From: Hyphomonadaceae bacterium | GTDB taxonomy: Bacteria; Pseudomonadota; Alphaproteobacteria; Caulobacterales; Aquidulcibacteraceae | Length of the DNA stretch: 64,000 bases | Assembly (NCBI GenBank): GCA_019753105.1 | Contig: JAIELJ010000006.1 | Location: 496,001 to 560,000, forward strand | Direction of reading: 5' to 3' | In this document: in pieces, positions 31,207 through 41,025 of the stretch | How positions within the stretch are numbered: position 1 is the first letter of the stretch | Layout: every line of letters begins with the position of its first letter | Notes under the pieces: generated by a model | Database searches by the model: none | Seen by the model: only the letters and a program-made list of their open reading frames with translations | What the model was told of the DNA's origin: nothing | Made by a program: the position numbers and the translations under genes

Positions 31207-31279
31207 GCGGATCGTCGCTTGCCGCTTGCATCCCGGCTGCACGCCGTCACTTTGTGATGGAGCAATTTCGGGGGACTTG

Positions 31280-32698
31280 ATGCGCGGTTTCATTCTGGCG
31301 CTTGCGACGATTGCATTCGCCTCATCGGCGAGTGCGCAGAACGCCATCCTCGCGCCGCCAGCGCCGCCGCCCGTCGCGCCGATCACCGCGGAGCAACAGC
31401 GCACGATTGATCGCCTGCAGGCCGCTGCACTTGAGAGCGATCTCGCGTGGCAGATCGTCGAAGATCTCGTCACCGAAGTCGGCCCGCGCATGGCGGGGTC
31501 GGAGCAGGAAGCGCGCGCTCGCGATTGGGCCGTCTCGATGCTGCGTGAGCAGCGTTTCACCAATATCCGGGTTGAGCCGTTTACGCTGCCCTATTGGGAT
31601 GCAACGCGCGAGGAGGCCTCGATAGTCTCGCCCTCTCAGCAATCAATGGTGATCGCAGCACTCGGTGGTTCGCCAGCGACACCGGAGGGCGGGCTTGAAG
31701 CAGAAGTCATTCGCTTTGCCAATCTTCTGGAACTCGAAGCCGCAACACCAGCGCAGGTGCGTGGGCGTATCGTCTTCATCGATGAGCGTATGCAGCGCAT
31801 GCAGGATGGATCGGGCTATGGCGCCGCTGTCGCCAAGCGCAGCCGTTGCGCGCCACTGGCGCAGGAACGCGGCGCCGTTGCATGCCTCATCCGCTCTGTC
31901 GGCACCGATCCGCATCGCTTCGCCCACCAAGGCGGCGCCTCGCGCCAAGCCGCCGGCGTCTCTCTGCCAGCTGCTGCGCTCTCACCGGCCGACGCTGATT
32001 TGCTCGCGCGATCGGTCACACGTGGCGCGACGCGCGTGCGTCTGAACATCGAAGTCGATATGCGCGAGAACGCGGAGTCCGGTAATGTCATCGCGGAGAT
32101 CCGTGGGCGTACGAATCCGGAAGAGATCGTGCTGATTGCCGCGCATTTGGATTCCTGGGATTCAGGGCAGGGCGCGATCGATGATGGCGCAGGCGTTGCG
32201 ATCATTACCGCCGCCGCGCGTCTCATCCGCGATCTGCCGCGCCGCCCGCGCCGCACGATCCGTATCTTGCTTGCCGGCGCTGAAGAGAACGGCGTTCACG
32301 GTGGTGCGGCTTACGCGCGTGACCATGCGAACGAGGCTCACATCGTGGCTGCCGAGAGCGATTTCGGCGCCGGGCGCATCTATAGCTTCCGCTCGCGCTT
32401 CTCGGAACCAGCGTTGCCTTATGCGCGCGCATTCTCCCGTGCACTTGCGCCGCTTGGCGTTCTGGCGGGCGACAACACGGCAGGCGGCGGCGCCGATATC
32501 AGCGCGATCCGCCAAGCCTCAGGCGTCCCGCTCGTCGATCTCCGCCAAGATGGCACCGACTATTTCGACTATCACCACACGCCCGACGACACGCTGGACA
32601 AGATCGACCCCGAAGCGCTCCGTCAGAACGTCGCCGCTTGGGTGACCTTCCTCTATCTGGCGGCGGACACCGATTGGGATTTCCGCGCGACGGAGTGA
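31280..32698 (+). CDS. Secreted M28-family zinc peptidase
   Basis: A 472-residue protein starting at ATG 31280 with a strong GGGGGA 5–10 bases upstream. The signal peptide is MRGFILALATIAFASSASAQ. A PA-type insert (residues ~130–240) precedes the M28 domain. Metal ligands are visible as His/Asp in IAAHLDSWDS, Asp in AIDDGAGVAI, the catalytic Glu pair in LLAGAEENGVHGG, Asp in AAESDFGAG and His in DYFDYHHTPDDTLD. It is probably a periplasmic aminopeptidase or carboxypeptidase acting on peptides. It is followed 48 bases later by a small secreted protein. Confidence 0.9.
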   Translation: MRGFILALATIAFASSASAQNAILAPPAPPPVAPITAEQQRTIDRLQAAALESDLAWQIVEDLVTEVGPRMAGSEQEARARDWAVSMLREQRFTNIRVEPFTLPYWDATREEASIVSPSQQSMVIAALGGSPATPEGGLEAEVIRFANLLELEAATPAQVRGRIVFIDERMQRMQDGSGYGAAVAKRSRCAPLAQERGAVACLIRSVGTDPHRFAHQGGASRQAAGVSLPAAALSPADADLLARSVTRGATRVRLNIEVDMRENAESGNVIAEIRGRTNPEEIVLIAAHLDSWDSGQGAIDDGAGVAIITAAARLIRDLPRRPRRTIRILLAGAEENGVHGGAAYARDHANEAHIVAAESDFGAGRIYSFRSRFSEPALPYARAFSRALAPLGVLAGDNTAGGGADISAIRQASGVPLVDLRQDGTDYFDYHHTPDDTLDKIDPEALRQNVAAWVTFLYLAADTDWDFRATE

Positions 32699-32746
32699 TG
32701 TCGAAATCGGTGATCTTCGTGCGTCATAGGCAGAGGAGGGCATCGC

Positions 32747-33238
32747 ATGCTGAGATTTGCCAAGACCTTCGTCATTGCCTTGGCGCTTTCGAGCGCAGGT
32801 TGCGCCGCGCAAGCGCAGACCGCGCCGCAAGCTGAGGTCACAATCGAAGACGCCGCATGGCTAGCTGGCCGTTGGGTCGGCGAAGGCTTTGGCGGCGATA
32901 TGGAAGAGGCCTGGTCGCCACCCGTTGGCGGCCAGATGATCGGCCACTTCCGCTATTGGCGCGAAGACCAACCGCAATTCTACGAGTTCATGATCATGGA
33001 CGTCGCCGAGGGCGGCTTGCGCATGCGCCTGAAGCACTTCAACCCCGACTTCACGACCTGGGAAGACCGCGACCAATGGACGACATTCGAGCCGGTCTCC
33101 GTCGGGGCCGACCGCATCGTCTTCAACGGCCTGACGATTGTGCGCGAGAGCGAGGACCGGATGGTTATGACCATCCGCATCCGCAACGGCGATAACGTTG
33201 CCGAACACGTGCTGCGCTTTCAGCGGGCGCCGCTATAA
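32747..33238 (+). CDS. Secreted DUF6265-like protein
   Basis: A 163-residue protein with N-terminal signal peptide MLRFAKTFVIALALSSAGCA; the SAGC end could be a weak lipobox. The mature part begins ITIEDAAW-like (VTIEDAAWLAGRWVGEGFGG) and ends in a beta-rich domain typical of DUF6265, a lipocalin-like fold of unknown function. GAGGAGGG lies just ahead of ATG 32747. It sits between the M28 peptidase and an acetyltransferase gene that starts 8 bases after its stop, so the three may be one transcript. Confidence 0.75.
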   Translation: MLRFAKTFVIALALSSAGCAAQAQTAPQAEVTIEDAAWLAGRWVGEGFGGDMEEAWSPPVGGQMIGHFRYWREDQPQFYEFMIMDVAEGGLRMRLKHFNPDFTTWEDRDQWTTFEPVSVGADRIVFNGLTIVRESEDRMVMTIRIRNGDNVAEHVLRFQRAPL

Positions 33239-33246
33239 AGGCGCGC

Positions 33247-33816
33247 GTGAGCCTCTTCGATCTTTCCGCCGTTCCGCGTATCGAAACCGAGCGCCTCGTT
33301 CTGCGTGGCTGGAGCGAAAGCGATCTCGACAACGGCTTTGCCGCCATGATGGCCGATGAAGAGGTGGCGCGTTTTCTCTCCGCCGACATGCGCGCCAAGG
33401 CGCGTTCGGACGCTTGGCGCGACATGGCGCTCTTCGTTGGCCATTGGGCGTTGCGCGGCTATGGCTTGTTTGCGGTCGAAGAGAAGGCGACAGGCGCGTT
33501 CGTCGGCCGGGTCGGCGCGTGGCAACCGGAATGCTGGGTCGGCTTCGAACTCGGCTGGGCGCTGGCGCGACCGCACTGGGGCAAGGGTTATGCGGTTGAA
33601 GCTGCGCACGCTGCCGGCGATTGGATCTTCGCGCAGTTTCCGCTCGATGAGATTGTGAGCCTCATCCACGCCGAGAATGTCAGGTCTCAGCATCTCGCCC
33701 ATCGACTCGGCATGCGCGTGCGCGGCGATACGATTCACGCGGGCATGCGTCACGAGATATGGCAAATCTCTCGCAGCGTCTGGCAGGCGAGGGGCAGAGG
33801 GGGCGTCGATGTTTGA
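33247..33816 (+). CDS. GNAT acetyltransferase (RimJ/RimL type)
   Basis: A 189-residue protein from GTG 33247. It has the signature IETERLVLRGWSESDLDNGF, the acetyl-CoA loop ALARPHWGKGYAVEAAHAAG and IHAENVRSQHLAHRLGM. It is similar along its length to the acetyltransferase at 30652–31206. Its end overlaps the start of the next gene by 8 bases. The target is unknown. Confidence 0.88.
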   Translation: MSLFDLSAVPRIETERLVLRGWSESDLDNGFAAMMADEEVARFLSADMRAKARSDAWRDMALFVGHWALRGYGLFAVEEKATGAFVGRVGAWQPECWVGFELGWALARPHWGKGYAVEAAHAAGDWIFAQFPLDEIVSLIHAENVRSQHLAHRLGMRVRGDTIHAGMRHEIWQISRSVWQARGRGGVDV

Positions 33817-34195
33817 GCGGGTCTTTGCGGGGGTGATGATCGTCAGCGGGTTGCTGACCCTTACAATGCTCTATCCGGTTTTCGCGCCCGAAGCGGCGAT
33901 GCAATCTATGTTCGGCGCAGCGCCGAGCGGCGCAGCGCTCGCTGTCGTCGTGCCGAACTGGGGCTTCTTGATCGGCCTAATGGGCGCGCTACTGATTTAT
34001 GGCGCGCTGCATCCGCCATCCCGAAAACTCGCGCTGGTCGTCGCTGGCGCCAGCAAGGTGGCCTTTATCACGCTGATCTTGATGCAGGGCGACCGCTATC
34101 TCAGCGGCCTTGGCGCTGCTGTCGTCATCGATGGCGTGATGATCGTGTTGTTCGCGGCGTATCTGATATTCGGCCGGCCCACGAAGCCAGCTTAG
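33809..34195 (+). CDS. Small four-helix membrane protein
   Basis: A 128-residue hydrophobic protein beginning at ATG 33809, which has GGGGG-like purines upstream inside the previous gene. Four likely helices: AGVMIVSGLLTLTMLYPVF, ALAVVVPNWGFLIGLMGAL, LALVVAGASKVAFITLIL and GAAVVIDGVMIVLFAAYLIF. No charged active-site motif was seen and no family name can be given with confidence. It overlaps the convergent LytTR gene stop by 4 bases. Confidence 0.7.
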   Translation: MFERVFAGVMIVSGLLTLTMLYPVFAPEAAMQSMFGAAPSGAALAVVVPNWGFLIGLMGALLIYGALHPPSRKLALVVAGASKVAFITLILMQGDRYLSGLGAAVVIDGVMIVLFAAYLIFGRPTKPA

Positions 34196-34971
34196 TACCA
34201 GCCCGCATCGCGCAGCGGACGCACGTTCGGTCGGCTGACCGGCGCCTCGACGCCGCCCTTGACCACCAGCACCATGCGATCGCCCTCGCGCCGTGCACTT
34301 TCAACCGCGTCGCGCGCCACCCACCAAGAGCGATGCGTCTGCGCGCCTTCGAGGCCCTCAAGCTCAGCAATCGCGTCGCTCAAGCGCATCAAGATGAGGT
34401 CCGTGCCTTTTGAGGTGTGCAGCTTCAGATAATGGTCTTCGGCCGAGATCGCATAGATCACTGCGCCTTTGAGCTTCGGCGGGAGGCGTTCCATGAAGCG
34501 CACGGGCTTAGCGGCCGCGCCCGAGGCCGGCGCATGCGTCACCGCACCAGGGGGACCTGCAAACGCGCGTTCCACCAACCAGCCGATCATGGCGACAGCC
34601 GCGCTAATACCGGCGACCAACACATAAAGCCGCGGCCAGTACGACATCGGTACGGGATCGCGCACGATCACCAATTGCACGAGCAGGATGGTCAACCAGA
34701 CAATGACCGCAACGAAAGCTGTCGCAATCGCGGTGTTCCATATCTCGGGGAGCTGCGGCGCCACGCGGCGCACCGCGGCGCCGAACACCGGCCCACCAAG
34801 CCAGCCAATGCCCACTAGGCCGATCCAGTACGCAAACGCGCCCCAAACCGGCAGCCCAGTGGTGGCGCCGAAAGGGTTGGTGAAGGTGAGGAAGGTGCCA
34901 ATCGCCACCAGTGTCGCCACACTGCGGAGCAGGCCGCTGGGCGCAACGCGAATTGTGGATTGCTCGCTCAT
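34192..34971 (-). CDS. Membrane-anchored LytTR-family transcriptional regulator
   Basis: A 259-residue protein. The first ~145 residues contain four predicted membrane helices (for example AFAYWIGLVGIGWLGGPVF and NTAIATAFVAVIVWLTILLVQL). The C-terminal ~95 residues form a LytTR DNA-binding domain (AVIYAISAEDHYLKLHTSKG, MRLSDAIAELEG, THRSWWVARDAV). Such one-component regulators carry sensing and DNA binding in one chain and often control neighbouring genes. A candidate target is the adjacent small membrane protein gene or the MFS gene upstream, which is divergent across a 142-base gap. Confidence 0.88.
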   Translation of the reverse strand: MSEQSTIRVAPSGLLRSVATLVAIGTFLTFTNPFGATTGLPVWGAFAYWIGLVGIGWLGGPVFGAAVRRVAPQLPEIWNTAIATAFVAVIVWLTILLVQLVIVRDPVPMSYWPRLYVLVAGISAAVAMIGWLVERAFAGPPGAVTHAPASGAAAKPVRFMERLPPKLKGAVIYAISAEDHYLKLHTSKGTDLILMRLSDAIAELEGLEGAQTHRSWWVARDAVESARREGDRMVLVVKGGVEAPVSRPNVRPLRDAGWY

Positions 34972-35113
34972 CGACGGCAGATGAAGCGGAGGTCGCCGCT
35001 CAAGTCAATCACGGGCGGCGCGAGTGCAAGCGCAGCGGAAATGCTTGAACGGCAGATACGCGAAAATGCACGTTTCATAAGCGCCCGAAGCGCCGTAAGC
35101 CTGCAGAAGTCCC

Positions 35114-36379
35114 ATGACTAGCCTGCTGCGCAACGTTGCCGCGCTCATCGCCGCTGTCGCCATCATGCAATTGGCGAGCGGCTTGTTGGGCGTTCGCATT
35201 CCTCTCGCGTTTTCGGAGGAGGGCCATTCGCGCACAGCGCTTGGCTTAGTCGCCGCGTCATACTCCGCCGGCTTCATGATGGGCGCAATGATCGCGACGC
35301 AGCTGCTTTCACGCGTCGGTCACATTCGGGTTTATGCGGCGTGCGCGGCGATCTTCTCCGTCGCGACGCTGGCGCTGCATTTCACTGGCGACGTTTGGTC
35401 GTGGGGTATGGCGCGCATGGGCGCTGGGATCGCTGTCGCGCTCATGTTCGCCGCGATCGAAAGCTGGATGAGTTACTCGATCAGCCCGCGCACGCGCGGC
35501 GAAGTGATGAGCGTCTATATGGTGCTCACAAAAGGCGCGCTCGCGCTCGGGCCCTTCTTCGCGTTCACTTACGCATCGGACTCGCCAGAGCCGTGGATGA
35601 TCGCAGCAGCTCTTATTGCGCTCTCGATGGTGCCGATCTGTTTCACGGGCGCCGAACAGCCCGATCCGCCGAAGGCGCAGCCGCTTGCGCTCGTCGAACA
35701 ATTCGCGACCGCGCCTGCCGCCGTTATCGGGAGTTTCGGGGCAGGGCTCGTAAATGGCGGCGTGCTCGCCTTGGCGCCGCTCTACGCCGCGCAGCATTAC
35801 GGACCGGAGGCGGCGGCTGAGTTTTACTCCGCCGCCTTCATCGGCTCGCTGCTGCTGCAATGGCCGGCTGGGCGCTTGTCTGATCGCGTCGATCGCCGCT
35901 TGGTGATCGCGGCACTTGCGGGCCTCGCCGCACTTGCGGCGTTCGCGCTCGCGCTGTGGAGCGGACAGCTGACGAACTGGGGCGCGGTGTTGCTGTTCTT
36001 TCTCTGGGGCGCGGGCGCGCTTTCATTTTACGGCATCGCCGTTGCGCACATGGCCGACCGCGCCGAGCCCGGAAAGCTCCCGCAATCGGCGGCGGGGTTG
36101 CTGTTCGTGTGGGCAGCGGGATCGGTGATAGGGCCGCTGATCATGGGCCCACTTGTCGATTGGTTCGATGTGCCCGGCATGTTCTGGTTCGCGGGCGCAG
36201 CGGCGCTGTTCGTTTGCGGCGCGATGTTCTGGCGACGCAATGCGCGCGAGCAAGCAATGGAGAAAGAAGAGTTCTCGCCGCAGATCGGCACATCGGTGGC
36301 CGCCGGCGAAATTGCCTATGGCGATGCTAAAGCCAAAGATGAGCCAGACGCGATTGCGACGGCCGATAATCCACGCTAG
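35114..36379 (+). CDS. MFS transporter (YcaD-like)
   Basis: A 421-residue polytopic membrane protein with the 12-helix MFS pattern. Features are a first helix LIAAVAIMQLASGLLGVRIPLA, the motif-A-like loop LLSRVGHIRVYAACA and a second one at GRLSDRVDRRLVIAA. Family style resembles YcaD-type permeases of unknown substrate (AIESWMSYSISPRTRGEVMSVYM). The C-terminal ~45 residues are polar and acidic. It lies 10 bases before the chromate transporter gene, so the two may be co-expressed. Confidence 0.85.
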   Translation: MTSLLRNVAALIAAVAIMQLASGLLGVRIPLAFSEEGHSRTALGLVAASYSAGFMMGAMIATQLLSRVGHIRVYAACAAIFSVATLALHFTGDVWSWGMARMGAGIAVALMFAAIESWMSYSISPRTRGEVMSVYMVLTKGALALGPFFAFTYASDSPEPWMIAAALIALSMVPICFTGAEQPDPPKAQPLALVEQFATAPAAVIGSFGAGLVNGGVLALAPLYAAQHYGPEAAAEFYSAAFIGSLLLQWPAGRLSDRVDRRLVIAALAGLAALAAFALALWSGQLTNWGAVLLFFLWGAGALSFYGIAVAHMADRAEPGKLPQSAAGLLFVWAAGSVIGPLIMGPLVDWFDVPGMFWFAGAAALFVCGAMFWRRNAREQAMEKEEFSPQIGTSVAAGEIAYGDAKAKDEPDAIATADNPR

Positions 36380-36388
36380 CGCGGGCGT

Positions 36389-37654
36389 ATGACCATCGCG
36401 CTCGGCGCCCTTTTTCGTGAATCACTGAAGATCGGCTGCCTAGGCTTTGGCGGACCTGCCGGCCAGATCGCGCTGATGCATCGTGTCTTCGTCGACGAGC
36501 GCAAATGGATCGATGACACGCGCTTCCAGCGCATGCTGGCCTTCTGCATGCTGTTGCCCGGGCCTGAAGCGCAGCAGCTTGCGACTTATATCGGCTGGCG
36601 TCTGCGTGGATGGGCAGGCGCGCTGATCGCTGGCTGGTTGTTCGTGCTACCCGGCGCGTTGATCGTGCTTGGCCTAAGCTGGCTCTACGTGAATTACGGC
36701 GAGCAGCCGCTCGTCGCGGCGGCGTTCGACGGCATCAAGTGCGCGGTCGTTGCGCTTGTCGCGGAAGCGCTGGTGAAAGTCGGCAAACGCGCTCTGAAGA
36801 CGCAGATCGCTCTGGTCATCGCGATTGTTGCCTTCGTCGCACTCGTTTTCGGTGCGCCGTTTCCGCTCGTGATCTTGGCCGCGGCCGTTTTCGGACTGGT
36901 CGCGCCGCATCTTGTGGGCGCGAAAGCCGGACAGGGTGCTCCGCCCAGCGAAATGCCAGATCAGCCCGCGCGCGGCGCGTTCGCGCAATCTCTCCTCTGG
37001 CTCGCTCTTTGGCTCACCCCGCCCGCGCTCGTCGCGCTGACCCTTGGCACGGATCACGTGCTCTTCCAGATCGCTCTGCTCTTTTCGATTCTCGCCTGCG
37101 TCACCTTCGGCGGCGCTTACGCGTTGCTCGCCTATCTCACCACCGAAGCCGCCACGCGCGGGTGGCTGACGCCCGAGCAGATGATCGATGGTCTCGGCTT
37201 GGCCGAAACAACGCCGGGGCCGCTCATTCTCGTCAACGAGTTCGTGGGGTTCATGGCCGGCTGGTCGAGCGGCGGTATCGCCCTCGCTCTTGCGGGCGCT
37301 GCGATAGCGCTTTGGTGTACGTTTGCGCCGAGCTTCGTTTGGATTTTCGCCGGCGCGCCGTTCGCGGAAAAGCTCCAGCGCAACCCGCGCGCGGCCGGGG
37401 CGCTTGCCGCGATCACAGCCGCCGTGCTCGGCGTCATCGCCAAGCTCGCGCTTTTCTTTGCCGCACACGCGCTGTTCGCCCGCCAAATCGCGTTCGGCCC
37501 GACCGATTTTCCGGACCTGATGTCGGCCCATTGGTGGATGGTGGCGCTTGCCGTGGCGGCGGGCGTGGCGCTGATCCGGTTCAAGGCGAATTTGCTGCTG
37601 GTTTTGGGCCTTTGCGCCCTCGCGGGCTTGGCGGCACAGGCCGCTGGCCTATAA
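36389..37654 (+). CDS. chrA: Chromate efflux transporter ChrA
   Basis: A 421-residue long-chain CHR protein with two homologous halves. The N-half has LKIGCLGFGGPAGQIALMH and the signature MLLPGPEAQQLATYIGW. The C-half repeats this as VTFGGAYALLAYL and GLAETTPGPLILVNEFVGFMAG. ChrA exports chromate, using the proton motive force; other anions are possible. It starts 9 bases behind the MFS gene. Its stop is followed in 26 bases by sucC, so read-through transcription into the TCA genes is possible. Confidence 0.93.
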   Translation: MTIALGALFRESLKIGCLGFGGPAGQIALMHRVFVDERKWIDDTRFQRMLAFCMLLPGPEAQQLATYIGWRLRGWAGALIAGWLFVLPGALIVLGLSWLYVNYGEQPLVAAAFDGIKCAVVALVAEALVKVGKRALKTQIALVIAIVAFVALVFGAPFPLVILAAAVFGLVAPHLVGAKAGQGAPPSEMPDQPARGAFAQSLLWLALWLTPPALVALTLGTDHVLFQIALLFSILACVTFGGAYALLAYLTTEAATRGWLTPEQMIDGLGLAETTPGPLILVNEFVGFMAGWSSGGIALALAGAAIALWCTFAPSFVWIFAGAPFAEKLQRNPRAAGALAAITAAVLGVIAKLALFFAAHALFARQIAFGPTDFPDLMSAHWWMVALAVAAGVALIRFKANLLLVLGLCALAGLAAQAAGL

Positions 37655-37658
37655 GACG

Positions 37659-37676
37659 GCCCTCTGATTTGAGGGC
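37659..37676 (+). promoter_or_regulatory. Hairpin sequestering the sucC ribosome binding site
   Basis: GCCCTC (37659–37664) pairs with GAGGGC (37671–37676) across a 6-base loop. The 3' arm contains the GAGGG Shine–Dalgarno that lies 4 bases before the sucC ATG at 37680, so folding would reduce ribosome access. There is no T-run, so it does not look like an intrinsic terminator for chrA. Confidence 0.4.
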
Positions 37677-37679
37677 TCC

Positions 37680-38873
<1,194 letters not shown>

Positions 38874-38876
38874 GAT

Positions 38877-40055
38877 TTGGCGGAAATACCTCCACCGCCT
38901 CCCAAGGCTCGGCGAAGGAAGCCTGCGACTGGTGCGTCTGTCGCGGGCAACACGCCCGGCGTTTTGTTCTGCTCGTTCTGCGGCAAGAGCCAGCATGAGG
39001 TGCGAAAGCTGATCGCGGGCCCCTTGACCTTTATCTGCGATGAATGCGTCACCCTATGCGTAGATATTGTCGGCGATGAAACCGAGGGTCACGTCAGCCT
39101 CCCTGACGGACGAAATCAGTTCATGATTAGGGTGACGTTTGAGCCTGCATTATCGGATTTCGAGATCGAGACATTTCCAACGTTTGTGCGAAAGGTCGCT
39201 GAAGCGTTTCCTGATTGCAACGTCAGTTTGCGGGGCCTTTCCGTGCATTCGAGCAGCGCGACGCTGACCGTTCAAAGCCCCGGAGATCAAGACGTTCATG
39301 CTCTAAGACGGGAGGTCTCTGTTCTGGTCACCCGACTGAGAGTGACCCAGCAAAAGCTTTTGGTTGAGGTGGAGGCGCGCGAGGCGCTCGAAAAGCGCGT
39401 CAGGGACTACGAAACACTGATCGCTAGTAAGGCGGTGTCCGACCTTAAAGAGCGTGGCGAGTGGCCAAACAGCACTCGCAAGGCGATGCTGTTCTGTTTT
39501 ATGGATGTTGTCGGCTTCTCGAACTTAGCCGATGAGGTAAAGGCGCGTACTGTTGAGCTCCTACGCAATGTAGTTGCGATGCTGGCGCGCTCACAGCGCG
39601 CCGACTTCCTCAACATGTGGGGCGATGGGATAGCCGCGGGCTTCGAGGATCCTCAGCAAGGTCTTGAGTGTGCATGCCTCTTTGTTCGCCACCTCGAGCT
39701 ATACGGGCTCAACGTACGTGTAGGAGTTGCATGGGGCATTGCGAATGTTCGTTCGAACAGCGCGGTTGGTCGAGAAGATGTCGATGGTGCGTGTGTTGAC
39801 TTGGCGGCTCGACTAGAGGCGCTCGCTGAGGCTGGAGAGGTGGTCTGTACCGAGGATGTCGCGCAACTCGATGAGATTGATCCAGACCACTTCCAGTTCG
39901 CATCGACCGAGCGTCTCGCAAAGAAAGCTTTCGCTGGTGTGGCGGTGGGAGATCGTCTCACGTTGCATACGGTCACTTTGAAAAAGAACGCAGCGGCACT
40001 TCTCGAAAGGAAGAGTGTCGCTGTTTCAGAACTTTCAACGGAAGAACCTAAATGA
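38877..40055 (+). CDS. ClpX-type zinc finger fused to class III nucleotide cyclase domain
   Basis: A 392-residue protein, probably started at TTG 38877 with AAAGGG/TAGGA upstream; no in-frame ATG precedes residue 83. Residues ~29–66 are an almost exact ClpX zinc-binding domain ([19 protein letters not shown], then ICDECVTLC; Cys32, 35, 54, 57). Residues ~80–138 form a predicted alpha/beta segment of unknown type, and ~140–185 a coiled coil. Residues ~203–345 are a class III adenylyl/guanylyl cyclase domain with both metal aspartates (Asp210 in CFMDVVGFS, Asp250 in WGDGIAAGF), Asp301 and Arg312. The usual base-specifying Lys is Asn246 and the transition-state Asn is Asp308. It sits 3 bases behind sucC and overlaps the next start by 4 bases. 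GC content is visibly lower (58 of 120 bases at 39121–39240), a sign of transfer. Product and partner are unknown. Confidence 0.85.
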   Translation: MAEIPPPPPKARRRKPATGASVAGNTPGVLFCSFCGKSQHEVRKLIAGPLTFICDECVTLCVDIVGDETEGHVSLPDGRNQFMIRVTFEPALSDFEIETFPTFVRKVAEAFPDCNVSLRGLSVHSSSATLTVQSPGDQDVHALRREVSVLVTRLRVTQQKLLVEVEAREALEKRVRDYETLIASKAVSDLKERGEWPNSTRKAMLFCFMDVVGFSNLADEVKARTVELLRNVVAMLARSQRADFLNMWGDGIAAGFEDPQQGLECACLFVRHLELYGLNVRVGVAWGIANVRSNSAVGREDVDGACVDLAARLEALAEAGEVVCTEDVAQLDEIDPDHFQFASTERLAKKAFAGVAVGDRLTLHTVTLKKNAAALLERKSVAVSELSTEEPK

Positions 40056-40426
40056 TCGGCTACGTCACACTCGGCACCAACGATCTCGCTCGCGCCGCTC
40101 CGTTCTACGACAAGATCGCAGCAGCACTCGGCGTGTCGCGCATGATGGAGAATGAGAACTTCATCGCCTGGGGCACGCCTGGCGGCGGCGCAGGCATTGG
40201 CCTCACCAAGCCGTTCGATGGCAATGCAGCAAGCGTCGGCAATGGCGTCATGGTGGCGCTTGAGTGCAAAGACCCGGCGCAAGTCGATGAAATCTACAAT
40301 CTCGCGATTTCGCTCGGCGCCAAGTGCGAAGGCCCGGCCGGAGAGCGCTGGCCGGGCTTCTATGCCGGTTACTTCCGTGATCTAGACGGCAACAAGCTCA
40401 ACGCGTTCTGGATGGGCCAAGGGTAA
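40052..40426 (+). CDS. VOC-family (glyoxalase/bleomycin resistance-like) protein
   Basis: A 124-residue single-domain protein. [22 protein letters not shown] is the VOC N-terminal strand and helix, and [17 protein letters not shown] the C-terminal strand with a likely metal-ligand region. Members include glyoxalases, dioxygenases and resistance proteins; the substrate is not predictable here. ATG 40052 overlaps the cyclase stop (ATGA). It ends at a terminator-like hairpin. Its base composition returns to the host style, unlike the cyclase gene. Confidence 0.88.
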   Translation: MIGYVTLGTNDLARAAPFYDKIAAALGVSRMMENENFIAWGTPGGGAGIGLTKPFDGNAASVGNGVMVALECKDPAQVDEIYNLAISLGAKCEGPAGERWPGFYAGYFRDLDGNKLNAFWMGQG

Positions 40427-40431
40427 GCCTG

Positions 40432-40452
40432 ACGCCGGCCTTAAGCCGGCGT
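40432..40452. terminator. Bidirectional terminator-like hairpin between convergent genes
   Basis: ACGCCGGC (40432–40439) and GCCGGCGT (40445–40452) form a perfect 8-bp stem with a 5-base loop. The stop codon of the reverse-strand gene (40441–40443) lies in the loop. It begins 6 bases after the VOC stop, so it can serve both directions. There is no clear T-run, so termination strength is uncertain. Confidence 0.5.
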
Positions 40453-41025
40453 TGCGCTTGCCATAATGGCTTCGATCTCAGCGGCATAAGCGCCGAAATA
40501 GTGCTCACTCGGCGCCAAGAACAGCAGCAGGTTCAGCGTATCGCCATTGCGTGCGACGAGCCCTGAGCCCGTGATCTCCAATCCAGGCTGCGTGCGCGTC
40601 GTCAGATCGAAACGCACGCCTTGCGCGCCCGCGAGCGCTTGTGGACGCAAGTTCGTGGATTCCGGCGCCTGATAGCCCCAAGCCGCGATGCTATCGATGA
40701 CGAATTCGACGACTTCGGTATCGCCCATGTCGGCGCGATAGCGCGGGCGAGGGGTGTCGCGATCCGGCAGGAAAGCGAGCGCACCGCCGGCTTCGATCGA
40801 CGCCGCGTAGAGCTGGTTAAGCGCCGGCCCGTCGCGCGTCAGCAGGTGCACGCCTTCTTCTTGGCGCGCCAGCGGCGTCACGTCCGACCATGATTGCGTC
40901 ACGCGGATCGTGAACGCGCGCTCGACGCGATACGGCCCCGGTTCGATGAGCCTGGCGGCGACGCAGCCGCCTAGAAGAGCGCTACCCGCGCCGGCGGCGA
41001 TAAGGCCGCGTCGTGTGATGTTCAT
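40441..41025 (-). CDS. Predicted lipoprotein of unknown function
   Basis: A 194-residue protein with a Tat-like or Sec lipoprotein leader ([21 protein letters not shown]), where LLGGC is an acceptable lipobox. The mature part has a mixed alpha/beta composition with [15 protein letters not shown] at its start and [24 protein letters not shown] near the end. No family was recognised. It overlaps the M48 peptidase gene by 4 bases and is last in a three-gene reverse-strand operon starting at 42979. Confidence 0.78.
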   Translation of the reverse strand: MNITRRGLIAAGAGSALLGGCVAARLIEPGPYRVERAFTIRVTQSWSDVTPLARQEEGVHLLTRDGPALNQLYAASIEAGGALAFLPDRDTPRPRYRADMGDTEVVEFVIDSIAAWGYQAPESTNLRPQALAGAQGVRFDLTTRTQPGLEITGSGLVARNGDTLNLLLFLAPSEHYFGAYAAEIEAIMASATPA

